A stretch of 64,000 nt of DNA, from the NCBI GenBank assembly GCA_947503895.1, contig CANNFT010000009.1:150184-214183 (forward strand), written 5' to 3'. This DNA comes from an uncultured Saccharospirillaceae bacterium. Its GTDB lineage: Bacteria; Pseudomonadota; Gammaproteobacteria; Pseudomonadales; Oceanobacteraceae. The position numbers and the translations under genes were made by a program. Below the pieces are notes generated by a model, which was not told the DNA's origin, did no database searches, and worked only from the letters and a program-made list of their open reading frames with translations. This document shows positions 42,720 through 53,241 of the stretch, in pieces (within the stretch, counting starts at the first letter, position 1; each line of letters begins with the position of its first letter).

Positions 42720-45299
42720 CTACAAAGAAACAGAAAATTCTCCTTCGTCGTTCACTGTCACATTCACGACTGTAATTTCCTGCCCTTGCGCCAATGCAGA
42801 AAGACACGCGTTAGAAACGGCTGGTAGTAAGGTTTTATTAATGACGTTTTCAGCATTACGAGCACCGGTATCTGGGTCTTTGCATTTTTCTAACAAGAAC
42901 TCCATCACATTATCGGCGTATTTAAACTCAGCGTCATATCGCTCAACCAGTCGTTTTTCAATTTTACGTAAATTAATACCAATGATGGTTTGCAATACGT
43001 CTTTCGATAGAGGGAAATAAGGCACAATGGTCGTACGACCTAAAAATGCGGGACGGAAATCCTCTAATAACTCAGGACGAATACGTTCAAGCAGTTCTTT
43101 TTCATCCCATTCTGATTGACCAAAGTATTCGGCCAATGTGGAAGAGGCAGCATTAGAGGTCATAATAATTAATGTATGTCGAAAATCAATGTCTCGCCCT
43201 TCACCGTCTTTAATCGTGCCCTTATCAAATAAATTGTAGAACACGTCCTGAATACCAGGGTGTGCTTTTTCCATTTCATCCAATAAGACAACACTATAAG
43301 GGTTCCGACGGACAGCTTCGGTTAACACACCGCCCTCACCATAACCGACATAACCCGCAGATGCGCCAAGCAGCATGGATACTTTATGCTCCTCTTTAAA
43401 CTCCGACATATTAATCGTGACAAGATTTTGCTCACCACCATATAACAAATCGGATAAAGCTAGCGCGGTTTCGGTTTTACCCGTACCGGATGTCCCCACC
43501 ATTAAAAATACACCGACTGGCTTTCTTGGGTCCATTAATCCAGCGCGGCTGATTCGTATTGCTTCAGCAATTTTTTGCATTGCATGATCTTGCCCAACGA
43601 CACGCTCAGCTAAGGTGTGCTCCAGCTTCAGCATATTATCGATTTCGTCTGATAACATTTTACCCACAGGAATGCCTGTCCAGCTCTCAACAATTTGTGC
43701 GACGGCCTGTTCATCTACATCTAAATAAATCATCGGGTTATCACCCTGTACCACTCTTAATTCAGCTAATTTAGCTTGCATAGCTTCAATGTTTGCGTCG
43801 CCTTCTCTCAGTAATTGAACCGCATCCACAATGGTTTTTTCCTGTTCCCATTGTGCGTTTAATTCGATCAGCTCATTTTCGGTTTGAGATTTGAGTGCTT
43901 CGTAATCCGCGATTTTTTTCTCACATCCCCCTAATACTTCTTGTTCATTTTTCAATAAATCAATATTTGTGATGCATTGCTCAATCGTGCGACTGGCTTT
44001 CTCGATCACCGCAGGGGTAGCACCTTGACTGAGTGAAACGCGCGCGCACGCGGTGTCCAGTAAGCTGACGGATTTATCCGGTAACTGGCGACTGGGAATA
44101 TAACGACTGGATAACTTAACCGATGCTTCGATGGCCTCATCCAATATGCGAATACCATGATGCTGTTCAAGCGTTTTCGCGATACCCCGCATCATATCAA
44201 TTGCAACCGGTACACTTGGTTCTGCTACATTGACAACCTGAAAACGACGCGTCAGCGCTGGGTCTTTTTCAAAATACTTTTTGTATTCCGCATATGTTGT
44301 CGCTGCTATCGTGCGAAATTCACCGCGTGCAAGCGCAGGCTTCAACAAGTTAGCTGCGTCGCCCTTACCTTCCGCTCCGCCTGCCCCAATTAATGTGTGC
44401 GCTTCATCAATGAACATAATGATTGGGTCGGTGGATTCCTTCACTTCTTGTATCACCGCTTTCAAGCGTTTTTCAAACTCACCTTTTACACTGGCACCGG
44501 CCTGTAACAATCCCATGTCCAAGGACAATAAGCTGACGCCCTTCAATGGCTCTGGCACATCATTTATCACAATTCGATTCGCCAGCCCTTCCACGACTGC
44601 GGTTTTCCCTACACCCGGCTCACCGGTCAAAATTGGGTTGTTTTGTCTGCGGCGTAATAATATATCGATCAATTGACGAATTTCGGTATCGCGCCCTAAA
44701 ACAGGGTCAATCTCATGTTGCGCCGCGCGCTCTGTTAGATTGACGCAATATTTTGCGAGTGCATTTCGGTTTTGATCGGTCGTGCCTGAATGAATCGCCG
44801 ACTTTTCGTTGATCAATGCCGACTCCGTTGTGGTCCCCACTACCTGTGTCACCCATTCCGGTAATGCACTCACCTTCAAATCTGCGAAATGCTTCACAGA
44901 ATGTGATAATGGGTAAAAAGAGGTTTCATTGCTGACTAAAGCGTGAAGAAAATGTGCCGAGGTGATTTGCGGATGATCAAACTGCATAGAAGCGGATGTC
45001 CACGCCTCTGAAGCCGCTGACATTAAACTGGGTGAAAAAGAGGGTGGGCGTGTATTTCCATTGCGGAACGCTTGTACAGACTCCTTTAATTCACTCAAAA
45101 GAACGTCTTTATCCAGCCCTGCTAGTCGACAAATAGATAACAAATCAGTATGAGGTTGATTGAGAATGGCCAATAACCAATGTTCATTTTCCACATGATA
45201 CTGGCCAGAAGACACTGCAAGCGCAGCGGCTTCTTCCAATGTGGATTTCATAAGCGGACAAAGTTTTTCGATAACCTTATCAATACCGACTGAAACCAC
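42720..45299 (-). CDS. tssH: type VI secretion ATPase TssH (ClpV), orphan
   Basis: This 859-residue AAA+ disaggregase has an N-terminal ClpN domain (1-150), the first ATPase with GEPGVGKTAVVEGLA and MFIDEAHTLIGAGG, a short coiled middle region, and the second ATPase with GTSGTGKTETALALSDLLYGG and VVLLDEMEKAHP. The N-domain stretch SLMSAASEAWTSASMQFDHPQITSAHFL and the short middle domain favour TssH/ClpV over ClpB. TssH recycles the contracted T6SS sheath. The GTG start is set by GGAGG (complement of 45305-45309). No other T6SS structural gene is in the window, so this copy is isolated, and its hairpin terminator shows that it is transcribed as one unit. Confidence 0.88.
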   Translation of the reverse strand: MVSVGIDKVIEKLCPLMKSTLEEAAALAVSSGQYHVENEHWLLAILNQPHTDLLSICRLAGLDKDVLLSELKESVQAFRNGNTRPPSFSPSLMSAASEAWTSASMQFDHPQITSAHFLHALVSNETSFYPLSHSVKHFADLKVSALPEWVTQVVGTTTESALINEKSAIHSGTTDQNRNALAKYCVNLTERAAQHEIDPVLGRDTEIRQLIDILLRRRQNNPILTGEPGVGKTAVVEGLANRIVINDVPEPLKGVSLLSLDMGLLQAGASVKGEFEKRLKAVIQEVKESTDPIIMFIDEAHTLIGAGGAEGKGDAANLLKPALARGEFRTIAATTYAEYKKYFEKDPALTRRFQVVNVAEPSVPVAIDMMRGIAKTLEQHHGIRILDEAIEASVKLSSRYIPSRQLPDKSVSLLDTACARVSLSQGATPAVIEKASRTIEQCITNIDLLKNEQEVLGGCEKKIADYEALKSQTENELIELNAQWEQEKTIVDAVQLLREGDANIEAMQAKLAELRVVQGDNPMIYLDVDEQAVAQIVESWTGIPVGKMLSDEIDNMLKLEHTLAERVVGQDHAMQKIAEAIRISRAGLMDPRKPVGVFLMVGTSGTGKTETALALSDLLYGGEQNLVTINMSEFKEEHKVSMLLGASAGYVGYGEGGVLTEAVRRNPYSVVLLDEMEKAHPGIQDVFYNLFDKGTIKDGEGRDIDFRHTLIIMTSNAASSTLAEYFGQSEWDEKELLERIRPELLEDFRPAFLGRTTIVPYFPLSKDVLQTIIGINLRKIEKRLVERYDAEFKYADNVMEFLLEKCKDPDTGARNAENVINKTLLPAVSNACLSALAQGQEITVVNVTVNDEGEFSVSL

Positions 45300-45612
45300 A
45301 CTAACCTCCTGTTGTAATTGAAAAGAAAATAGGCGCTGGATATACTGCGCTTCGTAATAGAACTCGATTTAATATCAGATGTACTTGCCGTTTTTTGAAG
45401 GCCGTCTCATAAATATCGCTTGATGCGGTTAAATGGTTGAGCGCCCAGAAAAGGCATTGATAGCAAATCCATCGGCTAACAGCAAGGAATCACTGAAATC
45501 GCCGCTGAGTAGCAAATTTAATTTGCTTTTTTGTTGGGTGGTCAGGATAGCGCACTCAAGTGACGTTCTTGCTCTTAAAGCCATTTGTGATCGACTTTAA
45601 GAGAATTTTTAT
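45300..45612. other. divergent promoter region between tssH and tpsB
   Basis: These 313 bp hold the tssH ribosome-binding site (cctcc on the plus strand, 45305-45309) and, near the tpsB start, a cttaaag/ctttaag inverted pair (about 45577-45601). No gene is visible. Confidence 0.45.
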
Positions 45613-47328
45613 ATGTTAATCAGGCGTCTTTCCACAAGCACGTTTGTGCTTGTTTTCTTGCATATGCTGGCGCAACCTGCCCTTTCAGACTCTGATCGGT
45701 ATTTTGAGAGTCAAGATTCAAACGTCTTCGATAAAGATAAAAACTTTAGCAACAACCGCAATGGCGATAACCCGGTCATTGTCGTAAAGCGCTTCGATAT
45801 ATCCGCCCTGAAATCCATGCCGGAGTACGGAATAAACGCAGAGGATCTCGAAGAGATTATTCAAGCTGATCAAAAAAAGAACAAAAATCGCTATGATATT
45901 GATCGACTCAATCAACTTGCTGGAATGCTCACAGCTTACTACAAAAATAAAGGGTTGATTCTGGCCAGAGTGTATCTTCCGCCGCAGCATCGACAACAAT
46001 ATACGCTTAAATTTAACGTCATCCTCGGCGAAATCGAGAAAGTTAACACCAAAAACCACGACTACTATTCAGAAACAAGGCTACAGCGCCCATTTCAAGA
46101 CCTGATTAACAAACCGGCTTATGTACCCACCCTCGAATCCTCTCTCATCGAGCTTAAAGAGTATCCAGGAGTAGAGTTATCCACACGATTCACAGAGGGG
46201 GATAGCGTCGGGAAAACGCAAGTCGATATTTTTGTCAAAAAAGAACAAGCAACCGATTTTTCATTTGCATTTGATAACTACGGCAGCGAATACACCGGTT
46301 TGTATCGAGCGACCCTAACCGGCGACTTTTTCAATGTGGCAGACCAAGCGGATCACTTGAATATTAACTTGCTCGCGACGATCGACCCCATGAATTCACT
46401 GTATGCGGGCATGTCCTACCGATTTAAAATTGCACCCTACTTTCAACATTCCCATCTGGGCAATCGTATTTTTCGACACGGCCTAAATATGACGGTTGGC
46501 CACCAACAATCTCAGTTTTCGGTGGGTGGCGAATTTGAAGACTTAAATATTAAAGGTGAAGCGAAAACCACCACCATTGGTATTGATAAGGACCTGCTGC
46601 TCAGAAATCGCTACCGCTTAAATACTGGGTTATCGATTAACAAAAAAATAGCTACAACCTCCAATGACGGTAATCAAACCAAAGAAGATCGACTCAGTGT
46701 CTTAACTTGGACAACCTATTATCGCTGGAACGACTTCTTAGGCACCGCTGCGGCGAATATTATAAAAGTGGATATACATAACGGTTTACCTGGGTTTGCC
46801 GGCTCCATGAAAAATGGAGATGAAAATACACGGGTAGAAGATGATGGCTACGCACCGCTGGATTTTGTTAAATACAACCTCACCTACAACCGAAATCAAC
46901 AGATGGGCGTTAACTGGTTGTTATTCAGTCTTCGTCATCAAGAAACCAGCGACCTACTCACCGTGTCTGAACAGGTCAACTTAGGTGGCCCGACGGCCAT
47001 TCGAGGTTATGCCGCGTCGGATTTCAGCGCCGATAAAGCCACACATATTACGATGGAGTACAGTGGTCACTCTAATGCAAGAAAGTATTCCATCCCTATC
47101 AGTCACCTTAAGTTGGCAGGCTTTATTGATCACGGCCTCGGTCGCCGCCTAAAACCTCAACCCAATGAAGTCGCCTTCACACACATGACCTCCATTGGTG
47201 GCTACGCACAATTCGTTAAAAAGAAAAAGTTTTCCACCAAATTTGAAGTCGCCATACCACTATCCGAAGTCGAAGGCACAGAAGGCCAAGATTTTGAAGT
47301 GTTATTCAGCATGCAACGAGGGTTTTAA
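45613..47328 (+). CDS. TpsB/FhaC-family outer-membrane transporter
   Basis: This 571-residue protein has a signal peptide (MLIRRLSTSTFVLVFLHML...ALS), two POTRA domains (about 55-215; IVVKRFDISALKSM, then YDIDRLNQLAGMLTAYYKNKGLILARVYLP) and a 16-strand type beta-barrel. The conserved lid-loop motif appears as LGGPTAIRGYAASDF, the VRGY equivalent. The protein ends in Phe, as expected for outer-membrane assembly. It secretes its TpsA partner, whose ATG overlaps this TAA by one base (TAATG). The ShlB/FhaC/HecB family assignment is firm. Confidence 0.92.
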   Translation: MLIRRLSTSTFVLVFLHMLAQPALSDSDRYFESQDSNVFDKDKNFSNNRNGDNPVIVVKRFDISALKSMPEYGINAEDLEEIIQADQKKNKNRYDIDRLNQLAGMLTAYYKNKGLILARVYLPPQHRQQYTLKFNVILGEIEKVNTKNHDYYSETRLQRPFQDLINKPAYVPTLESSLIELKEYPGVELSTRFTEGDSVGKTQVDIFVKKEQATDFSFAFDNYGSEYTGLYRATLTGDFFNVADQADHLNINLLATIDPMNSLYAGMSYRFKIAPYFQHSHLGNRIFRHGLNMTVGHQQSQFSVGGEFEDLNIKGEAKTTTIGIDKDLLLRNRYRLNTGLSINKKIATTSNDGNQTKEDRLSVLTWTTYYRWNDFLGTAAANIIKVDIHNGLPGFAGSMKNGDENTRVEDDGYAPLDFVKYNLTYNRNQQMGVNWLLFSLRHQETSDLLTVSEQVNLGGPTAIRGYAASDFSADKATHITMEYSGHSNARKYSIPISHLKLAGFIDHGLGRRLKPQPNEVAFTHMTSIGGYAQFVKKKKFSTKFEVAIPLSEVEGTEGQDFEVLFSMQRGF

Positions 47329-50300
47329 TGATGAAAGATTCGCATAACCAACCAAAGAACCCGAGCACGGCAAAAAAACTCGGCTTGGCCATTGCTATCG
47401 TCGCGGCCAACACGCATCTATGCATGGCAGCGCCGCAGGGTGGTACGGTTGTCGCAAATAGTGGGAGCGCGACCATTTCAGAAGGCACTCACACAATCAT
47501 TAATCAATCCACAGATTCGGTGACCATTAACTGGGAATCATTTGGTGTTGAAAATGGTGAATTAGTCACCTTCAACCAGCCTTCTGCTAATGCGGTTGCA
47601 TTAAACAATATAACCGGCCAGAAACCTTCAGAAATTTTTGGGCAAATAAACTCCAACGGCAAAGTTTTCCTTAGCAACCCGAATGGCATATTTTTTAAAC
47701 CTGGCTCCCAATTAAATGTGGGTGCATTGGTCGCCACCACTTCAAACATATCATTCGATGATACACTGAACCTTACCAACAGCACGTCAACATCAGACAA
47801 AGCTGGGCAAATATCCATCGAAGGCACCATCAATACAGCTAACAACGCAAATGGATTCGTTGCATTTTTCGCACCCGATATCACAACCGGCAGCGCCAGT
47901 AAAATCAGCACAGACGGCGGTAAAGTCCTATTAAGCAATGGCCTATCAGGCTCAGTGACCCTACCCGGTTTGGACGTGGGATTTGATACCACAGGATTAG
48001 ATGGCATCAATAATGAACACACCATTTCCCATTCTGGTAAAGTCGGAAAGCTAGAAGGTGATATGGACAGTGAAATTGTTGAAGACAACACGCATTTTTC
48101 TTTAGAAGGCGGCTACATCACTCTGTCCACCGAAAACCTAGCGGAGTTGGTCAATAATGTCGTCGCTCAACCTGAAATGCTGACAGCAGAAACGCTCAAA
48201 TTAGACTTTAAAGAGCGCGATGTCTCAATTATCAATGATGAGGCTGGGGAATTTTCAGAGACTGAGGATCTTTCAAATTTTAAGATCGTCAAATTGCTCG
48301 ATACCCGAAACTTAGAGATAGAGGGTGCCAACATTGTGTATAGCGACGAACCTAATGAGTATATATATTATCACCGTGACGACAATCAACAACGCTCACT
48401 GAGCTTAAGCGCCAGCAACAGCATCACCATAGACCATGACATTATTGGAAGTAATTTAGACCTCTCGTTGTATGCTCCCACGGTAAATACAGACACCGAT
48501 TTTACCTTTTCAGATACTGAGCTACGATCCTTAACCGTGGGTCACTCCCAAGGTGATCCGACTGCAGAGGGCAGTTCAGCTACATTTACATCGGGAATCA
48601 CAACGATTGATTCCATTCGGCTCTTGTCTTCATCCAATACCTTTACAAATAAAGGTGACAACCATACTTTCCTGCTGGGTACCTTTACAAATAATCCCAA
48701 CGCGAACATAGAAATAGCGGGGGCCTTAACATTTAATAATCAAAACAATGGCGAAGATTACGGCGACATGTCAGTCGCAAGTAATCGCGTGTCCATCAGA
48801 GATACCAGTGGGTTTCGCAGATTAACCTTGCTTGCTGACGAAATCGCCATAGCAGGCCAATTATCGACGACCAATAGCTTTACGGTGCGTAAGAGCAGCT
48901 TCAGTGAAAGTGAACGTACCACGCTTCTTCTGGAAGGCGATGCCGACATCTCCAGCAGCAATATTGAATTCAGTGATACGATTTTTGAATCCTCATTAGA
49001 TGTCAACAATAATCCATACACCCTGACACTTATCGACAACAAAGCCAGCAATACCAATTCGTTTAAAATCACCAATGCAGGATACCAATCAGAGGTAGCA
49101 GAAAACCGCAGCCAAATTGGCAACCTTGTGGTCACTGGGAACAACGACCCAGATAAGGATACCGCATTTCGTTTAAGCGGCGATTTAGGCGCCGCAAATT
49201 ACACGGTGGCAGACACAAAGATTGACTTGCAAGATTCCACGACCTTACACGGTGTTGAAAGCGCTGACTTTTCCACGTCCACTATCCAAGGTAGGTCCTC
49301 TCTTACCCTCAATGGTAAAAGCAACACTTCCTCCACAGCCACCATTGGGCAAATTGGTGGAACATCGAAACTCACTTCGATTAATGTCAGCAATTTTAAG
49401 CAACTGACTCTACTCGACAGTATTGCGACCAGTGGTGAAGGTATTAGCCTTTCAGCAACAAACATTAATATCGGTGGCGGCACAGGTTTAAATAACAACA
49501 GTACCTTATTAAAAGATATCACTTTTTCCGAAGGCAGCACGGGCAATATAACGCTAGCAGGCACCGTTTCAAAAGGCGTGGTTTACGATTTCGAGAACAC
49601 AGCCAATGAAATTGATTCCAGCTTGATTAATACCCAACTCACCCTATCAACCGAAAGTGGTGCTATCGAAGTGGACGACGTCTCTGGGCTAAATAGTTTC
49701 ACCCTAAAGCGCGCTACCCCGAATAGCGATCCGATCAAAATCAATGGCAATATTAATGTCATTGACACTTTAGATTGGTCAAACCTTTCGAACGTTGTGC
49801 TCACATACGATAACAGCAGTAACTCCACCAATATCGAAGCAAAGAACATCAACCTTAATGGAACCAGCCTCACCTCGTTAAATACAGAACCCAATGCATC
49901 CGGTATAGCCAATATCGTTAATTTCAATACTAAAGTCGACAACAGCGTGGAAAACCTTCTCCAACTCAGTGATGTTACGGCGAAAGAAATTAATATCATC
50001 AGTAATAAAATTGAATTGTCCGGCGACATTACTGCTGAGAAAATTAATTTAAATGATAACCTGAGTGGTGTATCCGCTATCACGTTAACAGACGATGTGA
50101 TATTACAGGGGCATATTAACTTTTTTGACGCAATCTATGAAAACCGTCCAACTATTAACAGTGCGAATAGTGGCGACCTCAGTAGCCTAACCTTGTTAAC
50201 TGGCGGAAACGATGTCACGCTCTACAGCTTTGGTGATACCACGCCACTATCTTCGCTAAAAGTCGAAGGGCAAGCAGTAGATTCGAATGACCCAAAACCG

Positions 50301-51530
50301 ACCATCACGTTTAAAATTGATGATGAGGTAGAAGGCGATAATGGTATTCCTAAAATCAAAGGCAGCAACGGATATATTTTTCATGGCGATCTTAGCTTAG
50401 AGTTTGAAGAATCACTGACATTCGATACATCGGACTTTGGTGGTAATATTGACTTTAGGGGTATGAGTATTGAAGGTGAGGGGGTCATTAATTTGGATGC
50501 AGGTGATGGCCATATCCTGCTTAGCTCCATAGGCATTTCAGAAAAATCAGAAATTACAGATCTATATATTAATAGCGCAACAAGCTTAACCTTAAATGGC
50601 GATATACTGCTTAAGGAAGGCAAAGATGGGTATGACTTCTCGAACGTTGCCAAAGAAGTCACCCTCTATTCGGATGTCATCTTGGGCAACAGCGAATTCC
50701 GAGCTAACGTTAACTTTGGTGATACGAAAATCAACGGCACACGTTCCCTTACTTTGTTTGCCAATGATGTTGTACTTGGCGAAATTAATGAGAAAGATGC
50801 CGCCCTACAAGACCTCTCTATATTTGCGACCGAAGCCATTACATTGGATAAAGCCATATCCATTGTCGGCGACGTGAATATTCAAGCAGAGGGGCTAACT
50901 TTAGACAACACATTTACCACCACCGGCGGCGAAGTGAATATCACAACGGAAAATGACTTCGCGATGACCCCCACTGCCATACTGAGCGCACCCGATGGCA
51001 ACATCACCCTCAGCAGCACCGCCGGTAATGTGAGTATTTCTAAATTAGTGGCATTAAACGACGTCACCATAACGGCAAGCAATGGCAAAATCGAAAACAG
51101 CATCAATGATTTTACCTCTGAGTATGAAGGATCATCGAACATTCAATCGACAAATATCAGTCTCAATGCCGGAAATATTGGCGGTTCATCCAGCACACCG
51201 ATCGTCTTCACAACCGATCGTGAAGGCGAAGCCACCCTCGCCTCAAGCAGCAAAATTTATATTGCAAACATAAACAATACAAAGGTGATCAGTGAAGGTG
51301 AAGTCATCGATTCAACACACGGCAGTGATGCCGCCATTGAAGATGCATTGAATCAATTAAATCGATCCAGCTTAGGTGTGGTAACGACGCCTACACTCGA
51401 AAGTACCCTAGGACTCATTAGCAACCCAACCTGGCAATCGGAAGACGACGTGAGTATTCGTAAACTGAATATTCCCGATAGCGCACCGGCAATCCGGAAA
51501 ACGAAAAAAGGATGGAGACTGGGGAATTAA
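47328..51530 (+). CDS. TpsA exoprotein (filamentous-haemagglutinin type)
   Basis: This 1400-residue protein has an extended leader (AKKLGLAIAIVAANTHLCMA) and the TPS secretion domain: APQGGTVVANSGSATI, NWESFGVENGELVTFNQP, then SNPNGIFFKPGSQLNVG, with the NPNG hallmark at residues 117-120. The remainder consists of many short beta-helix turns rich in Thr, Ser, Asn and Asp, without cysteines. It has no recognisable toxin or enzymatic C-terminus, so an adhesin or biofilm role is more likely than contact-dependent inhibition. It is co-expressed with the transporter just upstream and followed by a strong terminator. No CDI immunity gene follows. Confidence 0.92.
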   Translation: MMKDSHNQPKNPSTAKKLGLAIAIVAANTHLCMAAPQGGTVVANSGSATISEGTHTIINQSTDSVTINWESFGVENGELVTFNQPSANAVALNNITGQKPSEIFGQINSNGKVFLSNPNGIFFKPGSQLNVGALVATTSNISFDDTLNLTNSTSTSDKAGQISIEGTINTANNANGFVAFFAPDITTGSASKISTDGGKVLLSNGLSGSVTLPGLDVGFDTTGLDGINNEHTISHSGKVGKLEGDMDSEIVEDNTHFSLEGGYITLSTENLAELVNNVVAQPEMLTAETLKLDFKERDVSIINDEAGEFSETEDLSNFKIVKLLDTRNLEIEGANIVYSDEPNEYIYYHRDDNQQRSLSLSASNSITIDHDIIGSNLDLSLYAPTVNTDTDFTFSDTELRSLTVGHSQGDPTAEGSSATFTSGITTIDSIRLLSSSNTFTNKGDNHTFLLGTFTNNPNANIEIAGALTFNNQNNGEDYGDMSVASNRVSIRDTSGFRRLTLLADEIAIAGQLSTTNSFTVRKSSFSESERTTLLLEGDADISSSNIEFSDTIFESSLDVNNNPYTLTLIDNKASNTNSFKITNAGYQSEVAENRSQIGNLVVTGNNDPDKDTAFRLSGDLGAANYTVADTKIDLQDSTTLHGVESADFSTSTIQGRSSLTLNGKSNTSSTATIGQIGGTSKLTSINVSNFKQLTLLDSIATSGEGISLSATNINIGGGTGLNNNSTLLKDITFSEGSTGNITLAGTVSKGVVYDFENTANEIDSSLINTQLTLSTESGAIEVDDVSGLNSFTLKRATPNSDPIKINGNINVIDTLDWSNLSNVVLTYDNSSNSTNIEAKNINLNGTSLTSLNTEPNASGIANIVNFNTKVDNSVENLLQLSDVTAKEINIISNKIELSGDITAEKINLNDNLSGVSAITLTDDVILQGHINFFDAIYENRPTINSANSGDLSSLTLLTGGNDVTLYSFGDTTPLSSLKVEGQAVDSNDPKPTITFKIDDEVEGDNGIPKIKGSNGYIFHGDLSLEFEESLTFDTSDFGGNIDFRGMSIEGEGVINLDAGDGHILLSSIGISEKSEITDLYINSATSLTLNGDILLKEGKDGYDFSNVAKEVTLYSDVILGNSEFRANVNFGDTKINGTRSLTLFANDVVLGEINEKDAALQDLSIFATEAITLDKAISIVGDVNIQAEGLTLDNTFTTTGGEVNITTENDFAMTPTAILSAPDGNITLSSTAGNVSISKLVALNDVTITASNGKIENSINDFTSEYEGSSNIQSTNISLNAGNIGGSSSTPIVFTTDREGEATLASSSKIYIANINNTKVISEGEVIDSTHGSDAAIEDALNQLNRSSLGVVTTPTLESTLGLISNPTWQSEDDVSIRKLNIPDSAPAIRKTKKGWRLGN

Positions 51531-51577
51531 ACTCGGTTGGTTAAAGTCCATTTCTTCAGATATAAATAGGTTCGACT

Positions 51578-51614
51578 CAGTACATGCGCATCACTTGCGC
51601 ATGTACTGTTTTTA
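51578..51614 (+). terminator. rho-independent terminator after tpsA
   Basis: The perfect 13-bp arms cagtacatgcgca and tgcgcatgtactg flank a 5-nt loop and are followed by ttttta. It lies 47 bp past the TpsA stop. Confidence 0.92.
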
Positions 51615-51714
51615 TTGTTACCGATTCCTCCATTTCTTGATTTTAAGATAAAGTTAAATGATCGTTTATAAAATAAATGGCCGGCACTCAGTGAATATGA
51701 CGTTATACCCTACT

Positions 51715-53241
51715 TAGTCGACCCTGAAAAACCCTTTGAAAACCCAAAAAGGTATAGCTGACGGGGCTGAAGATTGATTCACTATCTTCAGCTCTCGTAT
51801 TTCAACCATGTTATGGATTTTTTTACGAAATCCGTTATACCAATCCATTTTTTTGCTAAATTTAAGGGACAAAAAATCCCCGTCAGGGCGATGATCACCC
51901 ATTTTCTTAAATTCCAAGCGCACGCAGCCATCATTAGGTTGATCTCATCGCCAACTGTTCCTGACAGAAAGTTTCGTGATAGCCTGAAATCGCTTTTTAA
52001 ATGGCCTATTAATGGCTCTATTGCTGCTCTACGTCGACACTTCTTTCGCTTTTTATCGCGCTGATAGCGGTTGTCTTTTTTTAAGCCTTTACCCGGTAAG
52101 GTAATTTTAGCGCCGACCGCTTCTTTTTTGCCTCGATATCCTCTGTCGCAAACGGCTTCTTGGATGGGTGCTTTTCTCACTTCATCCAATGTTTTACTGT
52201 CATGAATATTTTCAGTGTGACTGACGGCACTCAATATGATGCCTTCTTTCGCTGTTGCAACAATGGAAGCTTTCGCTCCAAACTCGTAGGGCTTATGGTC
52301 TTTTCCTTTAGCAATACACTGAACGTTCGGTTCGTGCAGGCTGTATATTTTATTTCGGTCGTTCTTTTTCTGGGCGATGACTTTTTCATATAAAATAAAA
52401 TCATCCTCGTACTGATTAAGTTGATCCTTTGATAGTTTTCTTCTCAGTTCTCGAATGAGAATGCCTGCTATGGTTCTAAGTCTTTTTATCGCTTTTTTAG
52501 CGCTGGCACGCTTCTTTACATGGCGAAAAAATCTCAGCTTCAAACGCATCTCTTTCACTTCCTTTACATAAGTACGCCGCTGCTGAATGCCACAATCTTT
52601 TGCCAGCTTATTAAGTCGGTTTATGATTTTTATTGCGAGTTTTCCATCGGTCGGATACGTTATATTCTTTTCTTGAACCGTTGTGTCAATATTGACAGCT
52701 TCATCCTCAATATTCGATCCGTGTATGCTCGCGGACACCTTGAAGATCTCCTCTACGCCTTTTGATCCAATTCGATTTCGAACTTTAACCAGCTCTGTTG
52801 GATGACAGGCATTTTGGCATTGGAAATGTTTCAATCCACAAAAGTATTGGTAATAGGGATTTCGTTTCCACTGAACGACAAGGGATTCGTCACTCAGATT
52901 TTCGAGGTATTTGAGTATTAAAAGACCCACCATTTTCCGAATGGGATGTGTTGGTCGCCCTTTAGATTTTGAATAGTGTAGAGAAAATTGATCATCAAAA
53001 TGATGCCAGGGTATTTTGTGTGCTAAGGCGATCAATGGGTCTGACGGATCAAGTTGATTGAGTATGTCTGTACCAAACAGGTTAGTTTGATGCTGAGAAT
53101 CCGTTGTGGTGAGCATAAAATCGAAAATCATTTCGACCAGTTATTGAGCTTAAAATACTGAATTCTGGTCGAAATGACTACGGATTAAACCGGCCAATTC
53201 CTTGAAACATGGCGTCTACAGGTTATTTTCAGGCCCGACTA
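51715..53241 (-). mobile_element. IS5-superfamily insertion sequence, about 1.53 kb
   Basis: The termini read TAGTCG[AC][CG]CCTGAAAA when both ends are read inwards (left 51715-51730; right, as complement, ending at 53241), matching at 14 of 16 positions. The flanking bases CT (51713-51714 and 53242-53243) or a slightly longer ACTT overlap would be the target duplication. The element has one transposase gene on the minus strand. A 9-bp stem near the left end (51766-51774 with 51784-51792) overlaps the transposase stop. Immediately to the right lies another copy of the left end. Confidence 0.8.
51788..53131 (-). CDS. IS5-superfamily DDE transposase
   Basis: This intact 447-residue transposase has a DDE triad that can be placed as NIDTTVQEKNI (first Asp), EAVCDRGYRGKKE (second Asp) and RRAAIEPLIGHLKSDFRLSR (Glu, in the Y/R-x2-E-x3-G-x5-K/R context of the DDE_Tnp_1 family). 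The N-terminal region (HPIRKMVGLLILKYLENLSDES) is the usual DUF772-type domain that binds the ends. A basic helical insert (about 185-240) lies between the first and second Asp. No frameshift or stop is seen, so the element may be active. Confidence 0.93.
   Translation of the reverse strand: MIFDFMLTTTDSQHQTNLFGTDILNQLDPSDPLIALAHKIPWHHFDDQFSLHYSKSKGRPTHPIRKMVGLLILKYLENLSDESLVVQWKRNPYYQYFCGLKHFQCQNACHPTELVKVRNRIGSKGVEEIFKVSASIHGSNIEDEAVNIDTTVQEKNITYPTDGKLAIKIINRLNKLAKDCGIQQRRTYVKEVKEMRLKLRFFRHVKKRASAKKAIKRLRTIAGILIRELRRKLSKDQLNQYEDDFILYEKVIAQKKNDRNKIYSLHEPNVQCIAKGKDHKPYEFGAKASIVATAKEGIILSAVSHTENIHDSKTLDEVRKAPIQEAVCDRGYRGKKEAVGAKITLPGKGLKKDNRYQRDKKRKKCRRRAAIEPLIGHLKSDFRLSRNFLSGTVGDEINLMMAACAWNLRKWVIIALTGIFCPLNLAKKWIGITDFVKKSITWLKYES

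Noticed and set aside
42610..43020. 136-codon plus-strand frame
   Set aside because: It runs antisense into the TssH gene and overlaps its terminator.
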